Origin: Hespellia stercorisuis DSM 15480
GTDB taxonomy: Bacteria > Bacillota > Clostridia > Lachnospirales > Lachnospiraceae
DNA length: 57,703 nucleotides
NCBI RefSeq assembly: GCF_900142165.1
Contig: NZ_FQZY01000027.1
Location: forward strand, 1-57,703
Direction: 5' to 3'
Positions 1-7,613 of the stretch are shown here, piece by piece. Position numbers and translations under genes: made by a program. Every line of letters starts with the position of its first letter. The stretch's first letter is position 1. The notes beneath the pieces are model-generated. The model did not search any database, had not been told where the DNA came from, and saw only the letters and a program-made list of their open reading frames with translations.

Positions 1-342
1 ATTCAGACCACCTTCTTCCTTGTGTTTTATGTCTCCATTGTACTAAAAACTCAGGAAAAAAGCGAATTCACATAGATTCACCTATGGTGAAAATGACTGT
101 GGATAAGTAATGTTTTTCAATGTTCAGTTGTTGTTAAATATATTCAAAAGCCATAGAATTTGGCTTTGAATCAGAGTTATTTGAAAGATTGAAAGAGTAA
201 TCCACAATGAATTAAATTATTCAATCACAAACAATTGGTTATCCACCAATTACCGAAATAATATCGCAAAACAGGTTTTAAAAATTCTCTGTTTTGTACA
301 AAAATTAATTAGTTCCCCAAGGGGGTTCTGAACAGTTACAAA
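1..342. mobile_element. Terminal segment of a repeated mobile element (left copy)
   Basis: Bases 34-342 are the exact reverse complement of 57395-57703 as far as I can align by eye. The inward tip reads TTTGTAACTGTTCAGAACCC on the minus strand and abuts a truncated hsp20 reading frame, which is what an insertion boundary looks like. No ORF of useful size lies inside. On the minus strand a purine-rich GGAAGAAGG at about 5-20 could be the ribosome site of a transposase starting just off the window, but that is weak. The segment carries one perfect and two near-perfect DnaA-box 9-mers (98-106, 198-206, 239-247). I do not recognise the element family. Confidence 0.7.
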
Positions 343-398
343 AAGTCATTGAATAAATCATCTGTAAAGTTGTCTTCAAAAATACTTGGTACTAACAT
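336..398 (-). pseudogene. hsp20 small heat-shock protein, 5' fragment interrupted by mobile element
   Basis: A 20-codon frame starts at ATG 398-396 behind a strong AAGGAGG ribosome site and reads MLVPSIFEDNFTDDL, the typical beginning of clostridial Hsp20/alpha-crystallin proteins (MLMPSIFGENLFDD-like). After NDFL it runs into the mobile-element tip, which supplies a TAA stop at 336-338. The alpha-crystallin domain is therefore missing from this copy. The CIRCE operator and sigma-A promoter just upstream are intact, so the fragment and whatever follows in the element should still be heat-inducible. Identification rests on the N-terminal match plus the CIRCE element; both are seen directly. 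Confidence 0.8.
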
Positions 399-472
399 AC
401 GTCATTCCTCCTTAATAGAATGTGTTTTTATTATTTATGTTAAAAAGGAAATCTCTTTCCTTTGTTATATAT

Positions 473-501
473 GTTATAGCACAGATTATTAGCACTGTCA
501 A
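473..501 (-). promoter_or_regulatory. Sigma-A promoter of the hsp20 fragment
   Basis: On the minus strand TTGACA (501-496) and TATAAC (478-473) are separated by exactly 17 bases. The -35 box lies inside the spacer of the CIRCE inverted repeat, so a bound repressor would occlude it. Transcription would run leftwards through the hsp20 remnant into the mobile element. Confidence 0.75.
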
Positions 502-515
502 TAGGTGAGTGCTAA
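489..515. promoter_or_regulatory. CIRCE operator (HrcA site)
   Basis: TTAGCACTG - 9 bases - GAGTGCTAA. The canonical CIRCE is TTAGCACTC-N9-GAGTGCTAA, so only one position of the left arm differs. CIRCE is bound by the heat-shock repressor HrcA; here it overlaps the -35 region of the hsp20 promoter. Confidence 0.9.
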
Positions 516-540
516 ATAAATTCTATTTTTACATGTTTTG

Positions 541-1671
541 TTATATTTTCCCCTCCCAGTTTTTTGCCAACAGTTTTTCCATGCGTCCAATGTTGAGATC
601 TGAGTGCTCAATTTCCCGTGAATACCGGTAGACAATCTCCACCACATCCTCCAAATCCAACGCTTTCTCGTTGCGTACAAAACGTGCCTTCAGCAGTTCC
701 TCCAGCAGAATCACGCTCGCCGCCGCCAGCTGCACTTTTCCATAGACCCGCCCGTCATACACCGCACCGCAGAAATATGTGGAGATAAAGTAGACCATCA
801 GCTGCTCCTTCTGGATCTCCCACGGGATGTCACTCTCCTGCATCCACGCTGTAAACTCCCGCGACATCCGCGCCCATTTTCCACAGGATTTTTCCCCGTA
901 AAGACGCTGCTGCGCCTCTCTGCGCAGCACGTACCAGTCCTCCCGCAGCAGTTCCATGTGCTCAAGCACAAAAAACAGTCTTCTGGCAAATGCGAACCGC
1001 GCGCTCACAGCTGTGGTGGCAAGATCCTTCTCCACGAATCTGACCGCTGACTCTGTCTGATATTTTCCCAACACATCCTGACACGCAAACAGTTCTCTGG
1101 CATCTATCCGGTTCTGCATGTCATGCGCAATTCCGAGGACCAGCTTCACCCTCACTGCCACCGCGAGCTCCCGGTTCTGCAAAATCCGCAGCATCACATC
1201 CCGGGCATCCAAAAGCTGAGAGTACAGGAAGGGATCAAACTCCTCATACTCCTCCTCTCCCCCGCGCTCCACCGACAAAAACTGCACCGGCTCTTTTCGG
1301 CGAAGAAGAATTCCTGCCACCTCCGGGCAGGAAACCGACAGGGTGATCTCGCGCACACCCTCAAATTCTTCTATATGTCTCGGGTACAGCCTGCACGTTC
1401 TGCACAGGCTGCCACGTCCCAGATTCGCGTACATATCACAAAGATTATCCGCATTTAAAAATCCACAGCGCAGGTTCTTATCCTGCCGGAAGGTGGCGTT
1501 CTGCCAGTTGACCACTCGGTCCAGTTTTCTTCGGTACGGCCCGCTCTCATTCTTATACTGCTCCATGGACTTTTTATCCACCGCAATCTGCCAGCCTGCA
1601 CAGCAGGTATCTTCGCACGCATCTGCCGTGCATTGAAACTCTTTATAGTAATCCGGTATTGTATATCGCAT
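541..1671 (-). CDS. fliB: FliB-like flagellin lysine-N-methylase
   Basis: 376 residues. The N-terminus has a cysteine cluster CEDTCCAGW at about residues 19-27, followed by further cysteines in CGFL, LCDMY and LCRTCRLYPR before residue 120, ending with SCPE. This arrangement is that of the FliB/YkgJ-like family, whose characterised member methylates lysines of flagellin in Salmonella. The cysteines probably hold a metal or Fe-S cluster. No flagellar genes are visible in the window, so the true substrate here is unknown; in non-motile gut Firmicutes the family annotation is nominal. It is transcribed toward the hsp20 remnant with no clear terminator between. Start is the first ATG of the frame, following a purine-rich GAGGAAAAA. 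Confidence 0.7.
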   Translation of the reverse strand: MRYTIPDYYKEFQCTADACEDTCCAGWQIAVDKKSMEQYKNESGPYRRKLDRVVNWQNATFRQDKNLRCGFLNADNLCDMYANLGRGSLCRTCRLYPRHIEEFEGVREITLSVSCPEVAGILLRRKEPVQFLSVERGGEEEYEEFDPFLYSQLLDARDVMLRILQNRELAVAVRVKLVLGIAHDMQNRIDARELFACQDVLGKYQTESAVRFVEKDLATTAVSARFAFARRLFFVLEHMELLREDWYVLRREAQQRLYGEKSCGKWARMSREFTAWMQESDIPWEIQKEQLMVYFISTYFCGAVYDGRVYGKVQLAAASVILLEELLKARFVRNEKALDLEDVVEIVYRYSREIEHSDLNIGRMEKLLAKNWEGKI

Positions 1672-1833
1672 TTTTCCTCCTCATTCAACACTCCCATGTT
1701 TTCTGCCACAGCGTAAAATCCGACGTAAAAAATAGTCTTGTACCACATCTCTGTAATACAAAACTATCCTCTTTTCCGCGGCCCCAGAGAGAAGACACAC
1801 TCCTCTTTTCATCCCTCTGCCCCGCCGGTCAGT

Positions 1834-2862
1834 CTATTGAACACTCACTTCTCCGGCCAGCACACGCTTATAATCTTCATAATTCTTCTGAAGGAGCGCC
1901 GGCGTATCCAGACCGTATGGACATTTGGCCTTACACTGATTACAGTGCACACAGTCCTCGATCTTCTTCATCTTCGCCTGCCCTTCCTCCGACAGCTGGC
2001 TGGCCGCCGGTGAACGCCGGAGCAGCAATGACATTCTTGCACAGTTGTTGATCTCAATTCCCGCCGGACATGGCATACAGTAGCCGCACCCTCTGCAGAA
2101 ATCTCCCTGCAGCTCCCCTTTTTCCTTTTCAATATATGCTTTGATTTCTTCCGTCATGACCGGAGGATTCTCCACATAAGATAAAAATTCATCCAGTTCC
2201 TTTTCCTTCTGCACGCCCCAGATTGGAAGAACATTGTCAAACTGTCCCAGATAGGCATATGCCGCAGCCGAGTCTGTAATCAGTCCTCCCGACAGTGCCT
2301 TCATGGCAATAAATCCCATATCCGCGTTCTTACATCCATTTACCAGATCCAGTTCCTGCTGTCCTGACAGATAGCAGAACGGGAACTGCAGAGAATCATA
2401 CAATCCGCTCTCAATCGCCTCATGTGCAACGTTCAGCCTGTGGTTTGTAATCCCGATATGACGAATATATCCTTTTTTCTTAGCCTCCAGTGCCGCATCG
2501 TAAATACCGCTCTCATCTCCCGGTTTCGGACAGAATGCCGGATTATGGAACTGATACAGGTCAATGTAATCCATCTTTAATTTTGACAGAGATGTCTCCA
2601 GATCCTTCCAGAATGCGTCCGCTGTCTGTGCCGCTGTCTTGGTCGCGAGAACGATCTGGCTGCGCATGCCGCCAAACGCCTCGCCCACCTTTTCCTCACT
2701 GTCCGTGTAGGCTCTGGCTGTATCGAAAAAGTTTATGCCGCCATCCTTTGCCTTATGCAGAAGATACACTGCATCCTGTTTGCTGATTCTCTGGATTGGC
2801 AGCGCACCGAATCCATTCTTGTTGACTGTGAGATCTGTCTTCCCTAACCGTACCTGTTCCAT
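1834..2862 (-). CDS. Aldo/keto reductase with C-terminal ferredoxin-type 4Fe-4S domain
   Basis: 342 residues from the chosen ATG at 2862, which has GAGGAG seven bases upstream; the longer frame to 2892 lacks such a site. The N-terminal part is an aldo/keto reductase barrel: LGKTDL start, FFDTARAYTDSEEKVG (catalytic Asp/Tyr region), and YIDLYQFHNP. The C-terminus has CRGCGYCMPCPAGIEI and CVHCNQCKAKCPYG, two cysteine clusters of the 4Fe-4S dicluster type. Such fusions are common in anaerobic Firmicutes and probably take electrons from ferredoxin or NAD(P)H for aldehyde/ketone reduction; the substrate is unknown. A second, divergent relative lies at 23752-24900. Monocistronic by appearance. Confidence 0.85.
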   Translation of the reverse strand: MEQVRLGKTDLTVNKNGFGALPIQRISKQDAVYLLHKAKDGGINFFDTARAYTDSEEKVGEAFGGMRSQIVLATKTAAQTADAFWKDLETSLSKLKMDYIDLYQFHNPAFCPKPGDESGIYDAALEAKKKGYIRHIGITNHRLNVAHEAIESGLYDSLQFPFCYLSGQQELDLVNGCKNADMGFIAMKALSGGLITDSAAAYAYLGQFDNVLPIWGVQKEKELDEFLSYVENPPVMTEEIKAYIEKEKGELQGDFCRGCGYCMPCPAGIEINNCARMSLLLRRSPAASQLSEEGQAKMKKIEDCVHCNQCKAKCPYGLDTPALLQKNYEDYKRVLAGEVSVQ

Positions 2863-2938
2863 AACGCTACTCCTCTCTGTTCTCTGTGCCATTTTCCGTG
2901 ACGTTTTCTATTCTGTGATTTTGTTGTGCTTTTGGGGA

Positions 2939-3892
2939 CTACTCTACGTTTCCCTCCGGTGTCGTATTCTCACCGGAAGTAGCATCTGATCCGGTTCCCG
3001 CATCGGTCTGTGGTGTATCGGAGACCGTGTCATCCGCACCTGCATCGGCCCCCTGAGAAGTATCTTCTCCCACACCGCTGCCCTGCTCTGTACCCGCCGT
3101 ACCGCCGGTATCCTTATTTGTACCACTGTCCGAGCCGTTCTCCGTATTCGTATTATCCTTCGAGCTGTCCTTCGTATTGTCTTTCACTTTTTCGATCCTG
3201 TAGTTATCTCTCAGATACTTCAGATAATTCGCCGCATCCTGCCCATAATTTTTGTATCCCCAGTAGCCGGCTATGGCAAGTGCTGCAAGCAGCACCAGTA
3301 TGATGATCCACTTGATCAGCCCGCCCAGCATGCCTCTTCCGTCCCGGTCTCTGCCACCGCTTCTTCTGCCGCCGCTCTTTTTGCTGTTCCTGTGGCCGCC
3401 AAACAGACTGCTCCTGCTCTTTTTTTTCTTCAGCGGATTTTTCAGCCCTGCACCTTTTTTCTTCGTCTTGTATTTTGTTTTTGTCTTTGTTCTGGTTCCT
3501 CCGCCATTGCCGCTGTCCGCATACCTGCTGCGCCCATCATCGTTTTTTCTCTGACTGCCGCTGCCCTGACTGCGTTTCTGGCCGCTGCCCTGCCTGTCGT
3601 TCTGTCTGCCGTCCTGCCTGCCATTCTGGCCGCCGCTCTGGCTGCGTCTCTGGCCGCTGCCCTGCCTGTCGTTCTGTCTGCCGTCCTGTCTGCCGTTTTG
3701 TCTGCTGTTTCGCTGTGCCGAACCGCTCTCCGCATACTTTCCGGAATCTCCCCAGTCCGCATCATCATCGTATCCTTCCTCGACATCCTCCAGACCGAGA
3801 TAATACTCGTCCATGTCGAATCCGCAGAACGGACACATTTCCTCATTAATATCGATTTTCTTTCCACAATGTGGACAATTGATTGGTGTCAT
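2939..3892 (-). CDS. Zinc-ribbon, single-pass membrane protein with low-complexity regions
   Basis: 317 residues. Residues 6-23 form a zinc ribbon (CPHC ... CPFC). An acidic stretch (34-48) is followed by a Gln/Gly/Arg/Asp-rich segment with two 24-residue repeats (65-112), then a Lys/Arg-rich segment (134-187) and one transmembrane helix at about 191-212 (WIIILVLLAALAIAGY). The last 85 residues are Ser/Thr/Gly/Asp-rich, as in an extracellular or wall-facing tail. The layout (cytoplasmic zinc ribbon, basic stop-transfer, TM, outside tail) is known from many uncharacterised Firmicute proteins. Function unknown; a sensory or envelope role is only a guess. Confidence 0.75.
   Translation of the reverse strand: MTPINCPHCGKKIDINEEMCPFCGFDMDEYYLGLEDVEEGYDDDADWGDSGKYAESGSAQRNSRQNGRQDGRQNDRQGSGQRRSQSGGQNGRQDGRQNDRQGSGQKRSQGSGSQRKNDDGRSRYADSGNGGGTRTKTKTKYKTKKKGAGLKNPLKKKKSRSSLFGGHRNSKKSGGRRSGGRDRDGRGMLGGLIKWIIILVLLAALAIAGYWGYKNYGQDAANYLKYLRDNYRIEKVKDNTKDSSKDNTNTENGSDSGTNKDTGGTAGTEQGSGVGEDTSQGADAGADDTVSDTPQTDAGTGSDATSGENTTPEGNVE
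3557..3700 (-). repeat. Two tandem 72-bp coding repeats
   Basis: Two nearly identical 72-bp units in the zinc-ribbon membrane protein gene encode QNGRQDGRQNDRQGSGQ-type segments of 24 residues each (residues 65-88 and 89-112). The in-frame, high-identity unit suggests recent slippage or unequal recombination, and copy number may vary between strains. Confidence 0.8.
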
Positions 3893-4106
3893 ATCTATAC
3901 CCCCTGTTTACCGTTTATTTTCGTTATCCGCCTACATCTGCGCAAGGCACCAGGGGGGGCTCCCGTTTTCGGTCGATTTCTCCCTGATACCCGTTGTGCA
4001 GCAGATGTGTTGGAATGTTTGGAAGGGAATACTGTATCACACATTTGTGAATTTTGTTTGTTCTCCATCCTGCCCGGAGCCTGACGCCAGGGCAGGGGGA
4101 AACCGT

Positions 4107-4568
4107 TTAAGAGCACATCTCCCCGACAACCGTTTCCGGGAGCTGCGTTTTTTCCGCCACGTCCCTCACGCTCATCCCACTCCGCAAAAACCGCCTGGCA
4201 ACGTAATCCATAGCCTCTCCGACCTCGATTACATGAAGATCAGGATCAAAGAAGCGAACGACTCTCTGCCCCCAGTCATGTTCCATACATGGATTCACAT
4301 ATGTGATCTCCCACGGACAATTCTTAAGTTTTTCTAAAAAGCTGTCCATGTCATTCTCTTCAAAATAAAGCTCTGCGTCATTGCCGCCCTTCACAACAGC
4401 TTTTTCGGTAAATGACTCCCAGAGCTTCTCCTCCTGCAGGACCAATCCCTCCGTCAGGATCACATTTTCCCCAAAATCCATGATTACCTGCAGACCGAAC
4501 AGTTCCCTGTAAAATGCTTTCGATTTCTCAATATCCTTCACCACGATCAGCATATTTTTCAGCTTCAC
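4107..4568 (-). CDS. VOC (glyoxalase/bleomycin-resistance) family protein
   Basis: 153 residues from a GTG start at 4568 with AGGAGGT six bases upstream; this start gives the usual opening KNMLIVVKDIEKSKAFYRELFG. The VOC fold spans about residues 5-120 (DFGENVILTEGLVLQ, YVNPCMEHDWGQRVVRFFDPD LHVIEVGE). VOC proteins bind a divalent metal in a paired beta-alpha-beta-beta-beta unit and act as glyoxalases, dioxygenases or drug-binding proteins; the substrate here is not inferable. After the fold comes a short tail, FLRSGMSVRDVAEKTQLP, that reads like a helix-turn-helix. It is the last gene of an apparent mntP-NUDIX-HAD-tcdA-VOC run. Confidence 0.8.
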   Translation of the reverse strand: MKLKNMLIVVKDIEKSKAFYRELFGLQVIMDFGENVILTEGLVLQEEKLWESFTEKAVVKGGNDAELYFEENDMDSFLEKLKNCPWEITYVNPCMEHDWGQRVVRFFDPDLHVIEVGEAMDYVARRFLRSGMSVRDVAEKTQLPETVVGEMCS

Positions 4569-4639
4569 ACTTTCACCTCCTGTAAGAGTACACACCGCAT
4601 AAAATACCATAATACTGCCGTCCCCCCAGATTCCGGGCA

Positions 4640-5350
4640 TCACAGAACGATCAGATCCCGTACAACTTCCCCGGCGATGATCAGTCCGACTACCGACGGC
4701 ACGAATGCATTACTTCCCGGCAGCTGCCTTCGCTGCGACTCCTCGCCGGTCTCCCCGATGGGTGTCAGCGGCTTTTCCTGAGAATACACCACTTTTAATT
4801 TCCGAATGCCGCGTTTCTTCAATTCTCTGCGCATCACCTTTGCCAGTGGACACACCGAGGTCTGGTAAATGTCCGCCACACGGAACGCCGTCGGATCCAT
4901 CTTATTTCCTGCTCCCATAGAACTGATGACAGGGGTTCCTGCCTCCTGTGCCTGCTCCGCCAGCTGCAGCTTTCCGGTCACCGTGTCGATGGCATCCACC
5001 ACATAATCGTAGGCGCGGAAATCAAACTCCCCCGCGGTCTCTGGAAGATAAAACGTCTTGTGCACGTGGACTACCGCGTTCGGATTGATATCCAGAATCC
5101 GCTCTCTTGCCACGTCCACCTTGTCCCGGCCTATCGTTTTGGTCGTCGCAATGATCTGTCGGTTGAGATTTGTCAGGCACACGTCATCATTGTCGATCAG
5201 ATCCAGTGTCCCGATCCCTGTCCGTGCCAGTGCTTCTACCGTGTATCCGCCCACGCCTCCAATGCCGAACACCGCGACTCTCGCCCGGTGCAGCCGCTCC
5301 ATATTCTCGCTGCCGATCAACAGCTCTGTTCTGGAAAATTGATTCACCAT
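4640..5350 (-). CDS. tcdA: tRNA threonylcarbamoyladenosine dehydratase
   Basis: 236 residues, E1-like ThiF/MoeB/HesA fold. The opening NQFSRTELLIGSENMERL and the nucleotide-binding VAVFGIGGVGGYTVEALAR at about 26-44 are typical of TcdA (YgdL/CsdL), which cyclises t6A37 of tRNA to ct6A using ATP. DNDDVCLTNLNRQ (about 53-65) is the adenylate-forming region and YVVDAIDTVTGK follows. The length matches the short TcdA class rather than ThiF. Located 40 bases after the HAD gene on the same strand; likely co-transcribed. Confidence 0.88.
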   Translation of the reverse strand: MVNQFSRTELLIGSENMERLHRARVAVFGIGGVGGYTVEALARTGIGTLDLIDNDDVCLTNLNRQIIATTKTIGRDKVDVARERILDINPNAVVHVHKTFYLPETAGEFDFRAYDYVVDAIDTVTGKLQLAEQAQEAGTPVISSMGAGNKMDPTAFRVADIYQTSVCPLAKVMRRELKKRGIRKLKVVYSQEKPLTPIGETGEESQRRQLPGSNAFVPSVVGLIIAGEVVRDLIVL

Positions 5351-5390
5351 ATCCAGCCTCCCTTCTGCAATTGCCTCTTTCCAGCGTCGG

Positions 5391-6176
5391 CTATATCAGC
5401 CCGAGCTGCTGCATCGCATGAAAAATCCCGTCATCCTCTACCCGCTCCGCCACCAGTTCCACGTAGGGATCCAGCACCGGGTCATGCGCGCCCATTGCAA
5501 CCGCATGCTCCACGCACTGCAGCATGGTCAGGTCATTGCTGCTGTCACCAAATCCATAGGACTGGCTTCGATCCATATGCAGCCGCTCCAGGATACAGTC
5601 GATCGCGGTCGCCTTGGAGTAGCCCTTCATCACACATTCGTACGCATGGTTTCCCCTGTCTATAATATCCATGAAAGAACGAATATACGCAAAAAATTTC
5701 TCTGTGTCCGTCCGATCATCCACATAGACGAATATCTTGTCAAACGCACAGGCGTCACGTCCCACATGGCATTCCAGTCCGAGCCCTCTCTTGTTCATGT
5801 AGCGCTTCGTGCTCTCAAGCCGCTCATAGCGGGATGGATAGTCGCGGAAAAACACATCCTTTTCGCCCTCATAAATACACTCCACACTACACTTTACCGC
5901 CATATTCTCGATTCCCTCTCTCTCCGCATCCGAGAGATGTGTCTCAAATACCACCTCACCGTGATGGCTGAGATGGATCCCACATCCGCACAGAAATCCG
6001 TCGAACGGAATCCGCAGAATCTCCTGCGGAATACTGCAGCAGGTCCGCCCAGTATTGACAAATACCTGATGTCCTGCTTCTTTTGCAGCGCGCAGTGCCT
6101 TCAGCGCACTGTCCGGAACCTTCCTCGTCACTTCACTCAACAGCGTGCCGTCAATATCAAAAAATAATGCTGCCAT
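5391..6176 (-). CDS. HAD-superfamily hydrolase, Cof-type
   Basis: 261 residues. Motif I FFDIDGTLLS at residues 5-14 holds the nucleophile Asp and the acid/base Asp; motif IV is GFGDSSNDLTML near 205-216. The large C2-type cap between them places it in the Cof/YidA group of Mg-dependent sugar-phosphate or flavin-nucleotide phosphatases. The substrate cannot be read from the sequence. Its ATG directly follows the stop codon of the NUDIX gene (TAAATGG), which indicates translational coupling. Confidence 0.85.
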   Translation of the reverse strand: MAALFFDIDGTLLSEVTRKVPDSALKALRAAKEAGHQVFVNTGRTCCSIPQEILRIPFDGFLCGCGIHLSHHGEVVFETHLSDAEREGIENMAVKCSVECIYEGEKDVFFRDYPSRYERLESTKRYMNKRGLGLECHVGRDACAFDKIFVYVDDRTDTEKFFAYIRSFMDIIDRGNHAYECVMKGYSKATAIDCILERLHMDRSQSYGFGDSSNDLTMLQCVEHAVAMGAHDPVLDPYVELVAERVEDDGIFHAMQQLGLI

Positions 6177-6698
6177 TTACTTCACCTCATCCAACGGTGT
6201 CTCGAACACCTGGCGAATACTGTCATAATGTAAAAAGATTCCCTGCTCGGCGAATGCCCGGATCTCATCCACCGTAGCCAGCATGAATCCATCTGTCTCC
6301 GCCTCCTGAGGCTTCACGTCAGACTCATCAAATTCCTTGACGAAACGGTACACGTCGACAAAGTAATTGTCTCCCTCACCCGGATTCTCCCGGTGATATG
6401 TAAACAGATAGCCACCTGCACAGCCACGCACATCCAGACCGGTCTCCTCCTTCACCTCGCGGACAACCGCATCCTGTGAGTCCTCTCCGGCCATACACGC
6501 GCCACCGGATACCTCCCACCAGCCCGGAGCCCAGTGTTTTGTCATAACACGCTTCGTGATCAGAAATTTCCCATCCGGTCTTGCCACCACGCCAAGCACG
6601 GTCAGGTGGTACTCGTCATCCTTCAGAATCCAGTCATTGCGCTTCATGGTGCGCCCGGTTCTCTGTTTGTTCTTATCATAAATATCCCAAAATTCCAT
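6177..6698 (-). CDS. NUDIX hydrolase (IPP-isomerase-like subgroup)
   Basis: 173 residues from ATG 6698, preceded by AAAGG eight bases away; the frame extends upstream to 6776 without a better start. The opening MEFWDIYDKNKQRTGRTMKR is typical of the YfcD/Idi-like NUDIX group. The NUDIX box is complete: GACMAGEDSQDAVV followed by REVKEETGLDV at about 65-90, with the catalytic glutamates present. These enzymes hydrolyse nucleoside diphosphate derivatives with Mg2+ or Mn2+. It lies between mntP and the HAD gene in the same transcriptional direction. Confidence 0.85.
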   Translation of the reverse strand: MEFWDIYDKNKQRTGRTMKRNDWILKDDEYHLTVLGVVARPDGKFLITKRVMTKHWAPGWWEVSGGACMAGEDSQDAVVREVKEETGLDVRGCAGGYLFTYHRENPGEGDNYFVDVYRFVKEFDESDVKPQEAETDGFMLATVDEIRAFAEQGIFLHYDSIRQVFETPLDEVK

Positions 6699-6753
6699 AT
6701 CTTCTGCCTTTCTTTGTACTGAGCATATTTTCAGTAACTCTGTTCTATTATAC

Positions 6754-7311
6754 TTATAAAACCCCGATTCCATCAAGTAAAATCTTTAATCCGATCAAAA
6801 TCAGGATCACACCGCCGCAAAATTCTGCTTTTGATTTGTAGCGGACACCGAAGATACTGCCAATCTTCACACCGGCAGCCGAACAGACAAAAGTGACCAC
6901 GCCGATGAACGAAACTGCCGGCACAATTGCCACCTTTAGAAAAGCGAAGGTCACTCCCACCGCAAGTGCGTCAATGCTGGTCGCCACCGCGAGCACAAAC
7001 ATGGATTTTGCCGTCATGGAGCAGTCCACGCACTCCTCATCACCGAATGATTCCTTGATCATATTTCCACCGATCAGAGCCAGCAGGATAAAGGCGATCC
7101 AGTGATCGTACTTTGTGATCTTGTCCGCGAAAAAACTGCCTCCCAGATATCCGATCAGTGGCATCAGCGCCTGAAATCCGCCAAACCATGCCCCCGCAGC
7201 TGCCATGTGTTTCCAATTGATTTTTCCGAGGGACAGTCCCTTACAGACAGACACCGCAAAAGCGTCCATGGACAGCCCTACCGCCAGAATAAATAATTCA
7301 AGTATTCCCAT
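6754..7311 (-). CDS. mntP: MntP manganese efflux pump
   Basis: 185 residues from ATG 7311 (AAAGGA eight bases upstream; the longer frame to 7344 overlaps the terminator leader). Six membrane segments with the family's paired motifs [14 protein letters not shown] (about 11-24) and [15 protein letters not shown] (about 107-121), whose aspartates are required for Mn2+ transport in Escherichia coli MntP. Length equals the family norm. A manganese riboswitch with its own terminator lies immediately upstream, which independently supports the assignment. The downstream genes NUDIX, HAD, tcdA and VOC follow at short gaps and may share the transcript. Confidence 0.93.
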   Translation of the reverse strand: MGILELFILAVGLSMDAFAVSVCKGLSLGKINWKHMAAAGAWFGGFQALMPLIGYLGGSFFADKITKYDHWIAFILLALIGGNMIKESFGDEECVDCSMTAKSMFVLAVATSIDALAVGVTFAFLKVAIVPAVSFIGVVTFVCSAAGVKIGSIFGVRYKSKAEFCGGVILILIGLKILLDGIGVL

Positions 7312-7341
7312 CTTGTCTTCCTTTCTTTTTACACATCCACC

Positions 7342-7383
7342 CAAAACAAAGACTCATGGACAGCCGTTAGCTGTCCATGAGTC
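7342..7383 (-). terminator. Expression-platform terminator of the mntP riboswitch
   Basis: A perfect 13-bp stem (7351-7363 with 7371-7383) with a 7-base loop, followed on the minus strand by TTTGTTTTG. Its 5' arm begins with the GAGACT that also closes the aptamer P1 stem, so aptamer folding and termination exclude each other. Confidence 0.75.
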
Positions 7384-7462
7384 TCATCATTTAAAATAAT
7401 ACCGGGTGCAAGTGCACCATTATGTCGATAGTATCACATGTTTCCATGCCGATTACTCCCTC
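7380..7462 (-). ncRNA. yybP-ykoY manganese riboswitch upstream of mntP
   Basis: Read on the minus strand: GAGGGAGTAA at 7462, then CGACATAATG, GCACCCGGTATTATT (ending about 7395), and GAGACT at 7385-7380. These blocks match in order and spacing those of the other two leaders in this window, which have the fuller consensus (CGTCA-TACG, CCGGTATCGTGAG, GGTGAGACTTTT). This class senses Mn2+ and is generally an ON switch for manganese exporters; mntP lies 40 bases past the terminator. Confidence 0.8.
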
Positions 7463-7511
7463 ACAGAGTGATCTGTTCAATTATATCGCAGCACTTGGCT
7501 GACTAATACTG

Positions 7512-7540
7512 ATTATATCCTGTTGATCAATTTTTTTCAA
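7512..7540 (-). promoter_or_regulatory. Sigma-A promoter for the mntP riboswitch transcript
   Basis: TTGAAA (7540-7535), 17 bases, TATAAT (7517-7512) on the minus strand, about 50 bases upstream of the aptamer. Together with the riboswitch this accounts for the 302-bp gap between mntP and the AGCS gene. Confidence 0.7.
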
Positions 7541-7613
7541 GTAAGAATCTTCGATTTTTCTCTGATTTTCGACCTGATTCTTTGAAACGCTGTCTTTTTT
7601 GCAGCTCCTTCAT

